A stretch of DNA of 60,122 nt. Source: JAGDMJ01 sp963809695 (GTDB lineage Bacteria > Bacteroidota > Ignavibacteria > UBA10030 > UBA6906). The notes beneath the pieces are model-generated. The model searched no databases. It saw only the letters and a list, made by a program, of their open reading frames with translations, and had not been told where the DNA came from. Below, one piece after another: positions 43,269-51,815 of the stretch. The translations under genes and the position numbers were made by a program. Position 1 is the first letter of the stretch; each line of letters opens with the position of its first letter. The stretch covers positions 1-60,122 of the forward strand of contig CAWEKI010000002.1 in the NCBI GenBank assembly GCA_963809695.1, written 5' to 3'.

Positions 43269-44057
43269 ATGGCAAAGCCTCTCCATATCTGGCATGTCGG
43301 CAACTGGTGCATCCATCTCGGGCAAACGTACGTCGAGTCGCCGTTCAAATCGGAGACGAAGGACGTGGAGATGCTCAACTATGCGCAGCCTTTCGTGGAT
43401 GCGCTGCGCGCGATCCCGCATGCGGAGGTGATATCGCAGCCTTCGTGGGAGCTGTATCATCTCTCGCCGGAGGCTTTTGAGGAAAAGCTCCGATGGGCCA
43501 GCTCCATCACCTTCGCGGATGTGGAAACGAAGTGTCTGATGCTCCATCCTGACTTCTTCCAGCGGGCCAAGTGGGGTGACAAACCGGTCACATTTCCGGA
43601 CCGCTTCGATATTCTACGCGATTGGATTGCAGAAGGCGGGCACTTCCACATGAACGGCGGGTGGTACAGCTTCGGCGGCGAGCTCGGAAAGGGAGGATGG
43701 GGCCGATCCAGACTGCACGATTGTTTTCCGGTCGTCTGCCTCCCCCATGACGACCTGATCGAGTCTACATCGGGTTATGAGGTGCGCTGCCTTTCACCGG
43801 AACATCCGACGGTGCGCGGCCTGGACTGGTCGACGCTTCCTGCGCTGCTCGGCTTCAATGAAACGCGACTTCGTGAGGGAGCCCAGGCAGTCGTGGAGAT
43901 CAACAACCAGGGGACCTGGTACCCGCTGTTGGCGGTGCGCACCTATGAGCATGGCCGGGTGACCGCCTGGACGACCGGCGCAAGTCCACACTGGGGGATC
44001 AATTTCATGAAGTGGCGCCAGTACCCGCAGTTCTGGAAACAGGTGTTCGCTCCATGA
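43269..44057 (+). CDS. Putative glutamine-amidotransferase-like (DUF1355/ThuA-related) protein
   Basis: This 262-residue protein matches the pattern of the uncharacterised class-I glutamine-amidotransferase-like family: 'LHIWHVGNWCIHLGQTYVES', 'EGGHFHMNGGWYSFGGELG', 'VRTYEHGRVTAWTTGASPHW'. These are distantly related to ThuA, found in sugar-use loci. ATG 43269 is chosen because the family begins at 'MAKPLHIWH'. The stop overlaps the symporter ATG by four bases (ATGA), so translation is coupled. Biochemical function unknown. Confidence 0.75.
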   Translation: MAKPLHIWHVGNWCIHLGQTYVESPFKSETKDVEMLNYAQPFVDALRAIPHAEVISQPSWELYHLSPEAFEEKLRWASSITFADVETKCLMLHPDFFQRAKWGDKPVTFPDRFDILRDWIAEGGHFHMNGGWYSFGGELGKGGWGRSRLHDCFPVVCLPHDDLIESTSGYEVRCLSPEHPTVRGLDWSTLPALLGFNETRLREGAQAVVEINNQGTWYPLLAVRTYEHGRVTAWTTGASPHWGINFMKWRQYPQFWKQVFAP

Positions 44058-45541
44058 ACTTCGGAATGCTGGATTGGGCCATTACCTTCCTGTATCTTGC
44101 TGCCACCATCTATGTCGGCATCAGGGCAAAGCGCTATGTGGAGAACCTTGCCGGGTACATGGTGGCGGGGAGAAAAGTCAAGACCTCGCTGGGCATCGCC
44201 ACGTTCGTGGCGACGGAACTGGGAACCGTTACCTTTGTCTACTTCGGCGAACTGGGCTATGTGGCAGGATTTGCCGGGTTCATCATCGGCATTCTCGCGA
44301 TGGTTGCCTACTCGGCGGTCGGGCGCTCAGGGTTCATCATTGAAGGGCTGCGTCGCCATCGGGTGATGACCATCCCCGAGTTCTATGAGATCAGATACTC
44401 GCGCACGGTGCGGCTGATCGGCGGCATCATTCTGTTCCTGGGCGGTCTGCTGAACATGGGGATATTCCTGAAATTCGACGGGATTTTCCTGTCGGAGGTC
44501 ATGGGCTTCGGGCCCGAAGCCCTGGCCGTCATCATGACCGTCATGATCCTGGTGGTCATGGCATACACGATCCTCGGCGGGATGTTCTCCATCGTGGTAA
44601 CCGACTTCATGCAGTTCGTGATCCTGGCTTTCGGCATGCTGGTGGCAACGGTCGCCGTGCTCCTGCAGGTGGATCTTCAGTCCATGAGCACTGCAGTCTC
44701 GGTAACACTCGGTCAGGCGGGCCTGGATCCGTTCACAAATCCGCGCTTCGGGTGGACCTTCGTTGTTTGGATCTTCATCAGCAGCGTGGCCGCGAGTGCC
44801 CTCTGGCAGCCTGGCACCTCCAAAGCGCTCGCCGCAGAGAGTCCCGCGGTAGCGAAGCGAGTCTTTTTCTGGACTGGCCTCACCTTTGCCGGTCGCGCCA
44901 TGGTGCCGATCTTCTGGGGTGTCGCAGCGTTGGCCATGTTCGGACCCGGTCTCCCGAGCGCAGCAGCTATGCCCAGGTTGCTCGGGAAGATCGTGCCAAC
45001 CGGATTCCTGGGCCTCTTGGTGGCTGGCATGCTCGCCGCTTCCATGTCGACATATAGCGCGTACCTCCTCGCATGGAGCTCCGTGCTGGCCCGGGATGTC
45101 ATCGGCGCCATGCGGCCAACGGATTTTTCCGAGAAGACCACCGTGGCCATTATTCGCGTTGGAGCCGGAATCATCGGAACATTTCTACTCATTTTCGGAC
45201 TCTGGTACCGGATTCCGGACACTGCTTTTCAGTATCTCTACCTTACGGGCGCAATGTATACTTCCGGTGCTCTAGGGTGTGTAGCGGCAGGCCTGTACTG
45301 GCGGAAGGCCAACATCACCGGCGCGTATGCATCGCTTATCATGGGAGCGCTGGCTCCTGCAGGGTTTCTTCTGCTTGAGAAATCGCGCGATGCCCTTCCT
45401 TCCTGGTTGTCATTTGTCGCCGATGTCAACATTGTAGGGCTGCTCAGCTTCGTCCTCGCGGCCGCCGGCATGGTTGCAGGCTCGTTAATGACTCAGCATA
45501 CCTCGCCACCCCGACTTCTTCCCGCGGTGGAGGAACTATGA
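44054..45541 (+). CDS. Sodium:solute symporter family protein
   Basis: This 495-residue inner-membrane protein has about thirteen hydrophobic segments and SSS-family features: 'AGYMVAGRKVKTSLGIATFV' near the N-terminus, 'HRVMTIPEFYEIRYS', and 'LVAGMLAASMSTYSAYLLAW' for the sodium-site helix. It should import a sugar or related solute with sodium. Both ends overlap neighbours by four bases, upstream with the amidotransferase-like gene and downstream with a 44-residue membrane peptide gene. Confidence 0.9.
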   Translation: MNFGMLDWAITFLYLAATIYVGIRAKRYVENLAGYMVAGRKVKTSLGIATFVATELGTVTFVYFGELGYVAGFAGFIIGILAMVAYSAVGRSGFIIEGLRRHRVMTIPEFYEIRYSRTVRLIGGIILFLGGLLNMGIFLKFDGIFLSEVMGFGPEALAVIMTVMILVVMAYTILGGMFSIVVTDFMQFVILAFGMLVATVAVLLQVDLQSMSTAVSVTLGQAGLDPFTNPRFGWTFVVWIFISSVAASALWQPGTSKALAAESPAVAKRVFFWTGLTFAGRAMVPIFWGVAALAMFGPGLPSAAAMPRLLGKIVPTGFLGLLVAGMLAASMSTYSAYLLAWSSVLARDVIGAMRPTDFSEKTTVAIIRVGAGIIGTFLLIFGLWYRIPDTAFQYLYLTGAMYTSGALGCVAAGLYWRKANITGAYASLIMGALAPAGFLLLEKSRDALPSWLSFVADVNIVGLLSFVLAAAGMVAGSLMTQHTSPPRLLPAVEEL

Positions 45542-45672
45542 CAGCAGGGGCACTCTTTTGGATCGTTGTCTTTGGTGTGTGTGGGGGACTCTTCTTCGGC
45601 ATCGCGCTGGTCGTCACCATGCGAGGGATTGGAGATCTTCGCCAACTGTTGAAAACGGCTGAACACAAATGA
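45538..45672 (+). CDS. 44-residue single-span membrane peptide
   Basis: ATG 45538 overlaps the symporter stop (ATGA), and the stop at 45670-45672 overlaps the next ATG at 45669 (ATGA). The peptide has one hydrophobic helix ('GALFWIVVFGVCGGLFFGIA') and a charged C-terminus ending 'LRQLLKTAEHK'. Coupling at both ends argues that it is translated. It is probably an accessory subunit of the symporter, as small membrane peptides are for other transporters; no family is recognised. Confidence 0.7.
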   Translation: MTAGALFWIVVFGVCGGLFFGIALVVTMRGIGDLRQLLKTAEHK

Positions 45673-46691
45673 CGCCTTCTCGTCGCCCCGATTTTAGCCG
45701 TCTCCTCACTAGCCTTCGCGGCGGCCAGGCGGATGCCATTCCGCTGATCGAACTGGGGATCGATCCGTCAATTAAAGAAGCAATTCTGGGGCGGCCGCTT
45801 CTCACAATGAACGATGACGCTGCATTCATGGCGATGATGGGGTACGACTTTCTGAAGGTCCAACCCGGTATTACGTTCCTCATGGTCCAACCGGTAACGC
45901 CCGGTACCATGAACGCTGTTGATCGCGTATGGGCACCTGAAGGGAGAGGGAGGATTCAATCGTGGAAGGATTTTGAACGGTATCCCTGGCCTTCGAAGAC
46001 CGATATCAGCTATGCGCGGTTCGAGGAGGTACGGAAGGGATTGCCGGAAGGGATGGGAGTGATTGGCCAGTACGGCGATATTTTCACAGTGGCCTGGGAA
46101 CTGATGGGCTTCGAGGTGTTTGCCCAGGCGATGTACGAACAGCCGGATCTCGTCGACGCGGTGCTTGAGAGAGTGGGTGGACTCATCGTCAGCATGTTCG
46201 AAACAATAGCCACAATGGACTGGGTGGGCGCGCTCTGGTTCAGCGATGATATTGCGTACGCCTCGGGTCTTATGGTAAGTCCTGATTTCTTGCGCAAGTG
46301 CTTCTTTCCGTTGTTGCGCCGCATCGGCGACTATGCTGTCTCGCGCGGGGTGCCGTTCATCTACCACACGGATGGTTTGCTCTGGGACGTGATGGACGAC
46401 ATCATCGGTTCGGGTGTTACTGCTCTGCATCCTATCGAGCCGAAGGCCATGGACATCGTCGAGGTGAAGCGTCGATACGGTAAGCAGCTCGGCCTCTGCG
46501 GCGGCATAGATGTTGACCTGCTGGCGCGGGGGACGACAGAGCAAGTGCGCGCTCTGGTGCGCAAGCTTCTCGCTGAGGTCGGTCCCGGCGGCGGCTGGTG
46601 TGCCGGTTCGTCAAACTCAGTGCCGGAGTATGTGCCGGTTGAGAACTACAGGACAATGGTTGAGACGGTATTGGCGGAGGGAAAATACTGA
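45669..46691 (+). CDS. URO-D-superfamily protein
   Basis: This 340-residue protein has the TIM-barrel form of the uroporphyrinogen decarboxylase/B12-dependent methyltransferase superfamily ('ALWFSDDIAYASGLMVSPDF', 'VPFIYHTDGLLWDVMDDII', 'GLCGGIDVDLLARGTTEQV', 'WCAGSSNSVPEYVPVENY'). No haem genes are nearby, and the N-terminal signature of true HemE is not evident. In sugar and methoxy-compound loci such proteins act as methyltransferases or have unknown roles. It is coupled to the membrane peptide and symporter genes. A function on a methylated sugar or osmolyte imported by the symporter is inference. Confidence 0.78.
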   Translation: MTPSRRPDFSRLLTSLRGGQADAIPLIELGIDPSIKEAILGRPLLTMNDDAAFMAMMGYDFLKVQPGITFLMVQPVTPGTMNAVDRVWAPEGRGRIQSWKDFERYPWPSKTDISYARFEEVRKGLPEGMGVIGQYGDIFTVAWELMGFEVFAQAMYEQPDLVDAVLERVGGLIVSMFETIATMDWVGALWFSDDIAYASGLMVSPDFLRKCFFPLLRRIGDYAVSRGVPFIYHTDGLLWDVMDDIIGSGVTALHPIEPKAMDIVEVKRRYGKQLGLCGGIDVDLLARGTTEQVRALVRKLLAEVGPGGGWCAGSSNSVPEYVPVENYRTMVETVLAEGKY

Positions 46692-46770
46692 ACGTCGCAA
46701 CGTCTGCCTCTCCGCTCCAGTTCCTGCGCGAATTGTTTCTTTGCCAATTCTTCTCTAAACTATCATTCAA

Positions 46771-49101
46771 ATGCTCATGAACCGTCGAGATTCATTGAAG
46801 TATCTGGGGTCGTCCCTTGCCGCTCTGCCACTTGCCAATTTCCGTCCCTTTGAGAAATTCGAGCACATGACAGCGACGCTTGATGATAGCATCCTGGCGC
46901 AATTGGATCGGCTTCGTGCCGAATCGCCGTGCCGGTCGGAGATCCGGATGGAGCGTGGCGGCGCACGACTGTTCCTTAATGGCAAAGAGGAATTCCCGTT
47001 CTTTGCCGTCAGTTCGAGTCCGCTCCGCACGGCGAAGAGCTACCGGGAGGCCGGGATACGCTTTCTGCATCCGTTGATCGGACTTGAAGACGGATGGACT
47101 GCACCGGGGAAATACGACTGGACGCAGTATGACAAGTACTTCGCGAAGCTCCTCGAATTGGTACCTGATGGATTCCTCTTCCCCCGCATCCACCTCTACG
47201 CACCAGTCTGGTGGAAAGAGACACATCCCGAGGAACTGATCAAGTGCGGCCTTCCGATTCCCGCCGGGGAATACAAAGTGCCGCCCCAGTATGTCGACAG
47301 AGAGTCGGGATTGAACTGGTCGTTGAACGATCCGTATGGGGCATCGTTTGCCTCGGAAGTCTGGAAGAAGGAGACAGCGGAAATGCTTCGGGACTTCCTG
47401 CGGCACATCGAAGCATCCCCTTTGAGAGCCAGGATGTTGGGATATCATATCTCCGGCATGCACACCGGCGAATGGCACTACCTCGGCTGTCGGTGGTTCC
47501 CCGACTACAGCGCGCCGATGGAGAAAGTCGCCGGGCCAATCCCGTCCGCGGAGCGCCGGATCGACAAGGATGGACCGCTCTTGCGCAACCCCGAAACGGA
47601 TGCCGATGTGATCGGGTTTCTCGCGAAGTACCATACGAATACGGCAACGACGATCGCGGAATTCGCGAAAATCGTAAAAGAAGAGACCCACCGGCGTGTG
47701 ATCTGCGGTACGTTCTTCTGCTATGTCCTGGAAAACGTCATGATCCAGGAAGCGGGTCACCTCGTCCCGGAGCCGGTGCTCCACTCTCCCGACCTCGACT
47801 ACATCGCCACACCGTACACCTATCAGCGGAGCAACGTTCCTGGGAACGAACGGTGGGACAGCGATGTGATCGATGATGCGGGGAACTGGCTGGGCCGTGC
47901 TCGTGGCGTCGGCGGCGATGGCGCGTACCGTGTGCTCAGCGAATCAATGCGGCGAAACAACAAGATGTTCATTTCGGAAATCGATTGCAGTACCTATCTG
48001 GAGCCGTACCGGAGGAGCGAGGGGGGCTCAGGCTCCGAAACTGTCGAAGGAACCCTTAAAATCCTCCGGCGAGACATCGGCCAGGTATTTGCCACCGGGC
48101 ACGCCGGCTGGTTGTTCGACTTCGGGCACCTCAATCCGCCGTTCCAGGCCGGCAAGAGCTGGTACGACGATCCGCCGATGATCCGGGAGATCAAGTCGTT
48201 GATGAAACTCGGAGAAGAGCAACGGCCGAAGTTGGACGTCAGTCCGGTCTCCGAGATCGCGGCAGTCTATGAGCCAAAGTCGTGGCTTGCGACGAAGAGC
48301 TGGAAGGCGGAGGAGCCGTGGGAGCACTATGGAATCATCATCAGCGATTTTATCGGTCACTGGATGGTCAACTCACAGGCTCGAACCATCCACCGGATCG
48401 GCGCGCCGGCGGATTTTGTCTATCGCTTTGACCTCACGCACGAGGACCGGTCGCGCTTCAAACTCTTCCTCATGGTCAATACGTTCTACCTGGCACCCGA
48501 AGAAGTACGACAACTCCGGGCGCTTTTCAAGGGAAGCGGCGCAACGGTGGTCTGGTTCTACGCACCCGGATACATCGGTCAACGCAGGTTCGAGCCGTCG
48601 CAGATGGAGGAATTGACCGGTTTTGCGTTCAAGCGGATCGATTCGCCCGGCCCGATGATGATCCGCTGCAAGATCGAAGACAATGATCTCAAATTCTTCC
48701 GGGATTTCGGTGTTGAGAAGGCTCACTACCCGCGCTTCGCAATTGTGCCGCATGAGGGCGATGCGATTCGGATCCATGGCACCTGGAGCGACAGCCACGA
48801 AATCGCCTTTGCGAGCAAGGAATACGACGGTTTCACGTCGGTCTACGTGGGAACGGGACCGTTGCCGGTGGAATTGCTTCGCTGGATCGCGGCGCGAGCA
48901 GGGGTAGAGTTATGGAGTTCCAAACCGGACAATGTGCGTGCCACGAGGGATGCGGCAATGCTGGTTGCGACGGATGAAGGCGAGCGGATTCTCCGGCTTC
49001 CACGTGCGATGGCTCCTGTGGAGGGTGGTGCGGCAGCCACAGAGCACAGGCTGTCAATGCGGTTCGGAGAAGTGAAGCTCTTCGTGAAGGGCCAGGGCTA
49101 G
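46771..49101 (+). CDS. GH42-like exported glycoside hydrolase
   Basis: This protein of about 776 residues (start 46771 or 46777) begins with a Tat-type signal ('NRRDSLKYLGSSLAALPLA'). The following barrel has candidate acid/base Glu234 in 'SGMHTGEWHYLG' and nucleophile Glu403 in 'MFISEIDCSTYL', the spacing of clan A glycosidases near GH42. The second half includes a Rossmann-like part ('SRFKLFLMVNTFYLAPEEV', 'GATVVWFYAPGY') typical of GH42 trimerisation domains. A folded, cofactor-free or metal-bearing protein would be sent to the periplasm. It shares four bases of its stop with the convergent gene on the other strand (CTAG). Confidence 0.72.
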   Translation: MLMNRRDSLKYLGSSLAALPLANFRPFEKFEHMTATLDDSILAQLDRLRAESPCRSEIRMERGGARLFLNGKEEFPFFAVSSSPLRTAKSYREAGIRFLHPLIGLEDGWTAPGKYDWTQYDKYFAKLLELVPDGFLFPRIHLYAPVWWKETHPEELIKCGLPIPAGEYKVPPQYVDRESGLNWSLNDPYGASFASEVWKKETAEMLRDFLRHIEASPLRARMLGYHISGMHTGEWHYLGCRWFPDYSAPMEKVAGPIPSAERRIDKDGPLLRNPETDADVIGFLAKYHTNTATTIAEFAKIVKEETHRRVICGTFFCYVLENVMIQEAGHLVPEPVLHSPDLDYIATPYTYQRSNVPGNERWDSDVIDDAGNWLGRARGVGGDGAYRVLSESMRRNNKMFISEIDCSTYLEPYRRSEGGSGSETVEGTLKILRRDIGQVFATGHAGWLFDFGHLNPPFQAGKSWYDDPPMIREIKSLMKLGEEQRPKLDVSPVSEIAAVYEPKSWLATKSWKAEEPWEHYGIIISDFIGHWMVNSQARTIHRIGAPADFVYRFDLTHEDRSRFKLFLMVNTFYLAPEEVRQLRALFKGSGATVVWFYAPGYIGQRRFEPSQMEELTGFAFKRIDSPGPMMIRCKIEDNDLKFFRDFGVEKAHYPRFAIVPHEGDAIRIHGTWSDSHEIAFASKEYDGFTSVYVGTGPLPVELLRWIAARAGVELWSSKPDNVRATRDAAMLVATDEGERILRLPRAMAPVEGGAAATEHRLSMRFGEVKLFVKGQG

Positions 49102-49634
49102 AGCATCCTTTGCATGAATCGAACGCTCTTGCTCAGAGAGACAACATTCAGAACGATGACGAGGAAAACAAGCGACCACTCGAAATACCAGGGCTCGGTA
49201 TGAATGAGCGTGGAAAGCGGCAGGAGAACCAGAGAGAAAAAAATCACCGACAACGTCCAATACATCGGTTGCTTGAGCGATCTTCTGACTGCAGAGATAT
49301 TGACACGCAAAGCATGGCGCCTGATGTGCCATGTACGGAATGTGTTCGATTCGCAAAACAGCTTCAGTTTGGGGTCCATGGTATCCGTGTGGGCTGATTC
49401 AAGAGCATCCAGGTCTATAAGCAGCATGGAGGTCTCGTGAGACATTGAGATATTCTCCCTGGTATACCAGTCATTCAGTCTCTCCGCAAGTGCCTGATCT
49501 GCCAGCTGGATCTCGTTATTCAAGAGCTGAATCTTGTAGACGACAAAAATAGCGGCAAAGGCTAACAGTGCCATATTCCCTTGAAACACGGAACTGTAAA
49601 AATAATAGCTGGTATACGCGTCAAGCGGATTCAT
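49098..49634 (-). CDS. Membrane protein of unknown function
   Basis: This protein of 178 residues (or 200 if started at 49700) has one hydrophobic segment near the start ('MALLAFAAIFVVYKIQLL') and two near the end ('TLSVIFFSLVLLPLSTLI' and 'WSLVFLVIVLNVVSL'), with a charged cytoplasmic part between. I prefer the ATG at 49634, which has AGGG upstream on its strand. No family is recognised. It converges on the GH42-like gene. Confidence 0.6.
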   Translation of the reverse strand: MNPLDAYTSYYFYSSVFQGNMALLAFAAIFVVYKIQLLNNEIQLADQALAERLNDWYTRENISMSHETSMLLIDLDALESAHTDTMDPKLKLFCESNTFRTWHIRRHALRVNISAVRRSLKQPMYWTLSVIFFSLVLLPLSTLIHTEPWYFEWSLVFLVIVLNVVSLSKSVRFMQRML

Positions 49635-49814
49635 AAAGACCCTGGAAGAAGTGAGGGTGCCCGGACGAATCGAGTTGCGTTGGAAGAACGAATATAACAC
49701 CCCGTGTGCAATTCTGCAACCGCATCAAGACGAGTCACGATACAGATACGCTTGGAATCCTCTGACAACCAGAGGCCACGGAACAAGGCTGCAGGCCGGC
49801 GTGTTGGAAAGCTC

Positions 49815-50564
49815 ATGAAAGAATTCGAAGATCACTTCTCACGCCGCGCGGAGACCTATGTTCGCTACCGTCCAACGTACCCGAAAGAGCTCTTCGCATA
49901 TCTTGCCTCCATAGCGCCACATCATCGACTCGCATGGGACTGCGGCACCGGCAACGGGCAGGCTGCTCTCGCGCTTGCTGACCACTTCGATCGCGTCGTC
50001 GCCACGGACGCCAGTGCAGACCAGATCGTTCTGGCTCCAACCCACAACCGAATTGAATTCAAGGTCGCGCTCTCCGAAAGCTCCGGTCTGGAATCCGGCT
50101 CGATGGGACTGGTTACCGTAGCCGTGGCAGTTCACTGGTTCAACTTCGGGCAATTCTACGCTGAGGTCCGCAGGGTGCTGACCCCGGGGGGGATTATTGC
50201 CGTCTGGTGCTATTCCCTGCCGGCGATTGCCCTTGAGATTGACCCGATCATCCAGCGTTATTTTCGCGAAATTCTCTCCGGTTACTGGCCTGAGCGGTTT
50301 CACTACATCGACGAACAGTACCAGACGCTCCCGTTCCCGTTCCCGGAACTCACGCCACCGAAGTTCACCATAGAAACGGGATGGGATCTGACTGAAGTCT
50401 TAGGGTTTCTGCAAAGCTGGTCCGGGACGGCGAACTATGAAAAACAGACGGGACGGAATCCAATTGCGCTGATTCGCCCGGAGTTGATGAAAGCCTGGGG
50501 GCCAGCGTCCGCGAAACGGATGCTTCGCTGGAAGCTATTTCTCCGGGTAGGGCGCATCCAGTGA
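49815..50564 (+). CDS. Class I SAM-dependent methyltransferase
   Basis: This 249-residue protein starts at 'MKEFEDHFSRRAETYVRYRP' and has motif I 'LAWDCGTGNGQAALALAD', an acidic residue after 'VVATDAS', and the post-motif 'AVAVHWFNFGQFYAEVRRVL'. It resembles the YcgJ/ubiE-like small methyltransferases acting on small molecules. The substrate is unknown and the neighbours give no clue. Upstream in-frame codons to 49704 lack family sequence. Confidence 0.85.
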   Translation: MKEFEDHFSRRAETYVRYRPTYPKELFAYLASIAPHHRLAWDCGTGNGQAALALADHFDRVVATDASADQIVLAPTHNRIEFKVALSESSGLESGSMGLVTVAVAVHWFNFGQFYAEVRRVLTPGGIIAVWCYSLPAIALEIDPIIQRYFREILSGYWPERFHYIDEQYQTLPFPFPELTPPKFTIETGWDLTEVLGFLQSWSGTANYEKQTGRNPIALIRPELMKAWGPASAKRMLRWKLFLRVGRIQ

Positions 50565-50672
50565 GGGCATGAGGGGATTCCCTCTCGAGGCGACCGGAGC
50601 TTCCTGAAGGATCGACCAGATGGCAGGCTCATAAGACCTGTCATTTCAAATTACTAACTGGAGTCCCCGAAT

Positions 50673-51785
50673 ATGTTCTTCGGTGTTGGATTCATTGTTT
50701 TTCTTGTCCTTACCACTTACGCCTATTTGAGAGTCAGGGCCTTGTTTGAGACGAGGGTGCAGAAGACCCTGTTCACTATTGCGTACTGGCTTTTTGTCCT
50801 TTCATTCCCGTGCGTGGAGATTCTCTCCCATTCAAATGCACTCGCCTGGATGAGGTGGTTTCTTCCCTACGGGTATCTCTCTCTCCCTTATCTTCTGTAC
50901 CTCATTCTGATTGTGCTCGGCTTTGATCTTCTGCGAGGGGTCAACCGTCTCGTCAAACTCTTTCCCCCTGAGAAGCTCAAAGCCGGCAAGGCGCGCCTGA
51001 CTGCTGCCGCCATCCTCCTGATTGTTCCTGCGGCAGTTGTACTCGCTGGCAAGATCCGGAACGCGGACCTCAAGGTGAACGAGTTCCGCATCGACGTTCC
51101 CCGCAAAGCATCACCCGCACGGCAAGTAGCGATTGCCGTGGCGTCAGATTTCCATCTCGGGGAATTCACTGACCCGGCCATGATGGAACGATTCGCGGAC
51201 ACTGTTAATGCCCTGAATGCAGATCTCCTTCTGCTCCCGGGCGATCTCCTCGAAGCCGACAGACAGGATGGGAGGGCCGATGAATTTGCCCGGGAGTTCA
51301 GGAAGATCCACACGACAAACGGACTCTTTGGCGCTCTCGGCAACCATGAATCACACAGCCGCGAGAGCAACCTGGCGTTCTTCGAAAAGTCCGGCATCAC
51401 GGTTTTGCAGGATTCCGCCGTCCTTATCGACGGGGTGCTCTGGCTTGTCGGGAGGAAGGACAGCCGGTTCCAGGGAAGGAAGTCCATCGGTGAACTCACA
51501 CGTGTCATCCCGGATTCCCTGCCCATCATCGTCCTCGACCACAGGCCGACGGATCTTGAGAGCATCCGCATGTCCGGTGCCGATATCGTTGTGTGCGGAC
51601 ACACGCACAACGGGCAGCTCTGGCCGCTCAACTACATAACCGATAGGATCTACGATGTCAGTTGGGGATACAGAAAACTGGGTTCGCTGCATGTATTTGT
51701 GACAAGCGGTGTGCAGGTCTGGGGTCCCCCTGTGAGAACTGCCGGAGATTCTGAGATCATGCTTCTCATTGTGACGTTGCAATGA
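50673..51785 (+). CDS. Membrane-anchored metallophosphoesterase
   Basis: This 370-residue protein has about four N-terminal membrane segments and then a calcineurin-like domain. The metal-binding motifs are 'VASDFHLGEFTD', 'LLPGDLLEADRQD', 'GALGNHESHS', 'VLDHRP' and 'VVCGHTHNGQLWP'. Similar YkuE/YaeI-type enzymes cleave phosphodiester or phospholipid bonds at the membrane. GGAG lies ten bases before the ATG. The gene ends 30 bases before the Gfo/Idh/MocA gene. Confidence 0.85.
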   Translation: MFFGVGFIVFLVLTTYAYLRVRALFETRVQKTLFTIAYWLFVLSFPCVEILSHSNALAWMRWFLPYGYLSLPYLLYLILIVLGFDLLRGVNRLVKLFPPEKLKAGKARLTAAAILLIVPAAVVLAGKIRNADLKVNEFRIDVPRKASPARQVAIAVASDFHLGEFTDPAMMERFADTVNALNADLLLLPGDLLEADRQDGRADEFAREFRKIHTTNGLFGALGNHESHSRESNLAFFEKSGITVLQDSAVLIDGVLWLVGRKDSRFQGRKSIGELTRVIPDSLPIIVLDHRPTDLESIRMSGADIVVCGHTHNGQLWPLNYITDRIYDVSWGYRKLGSLHVFVTSGVQVWGPPVRTAGDSEIMLLIVTLQ

Positions 51786-51815
51786 CCAGGTCCTTATCCG
51801 ATCAAAGGTGAAGAA

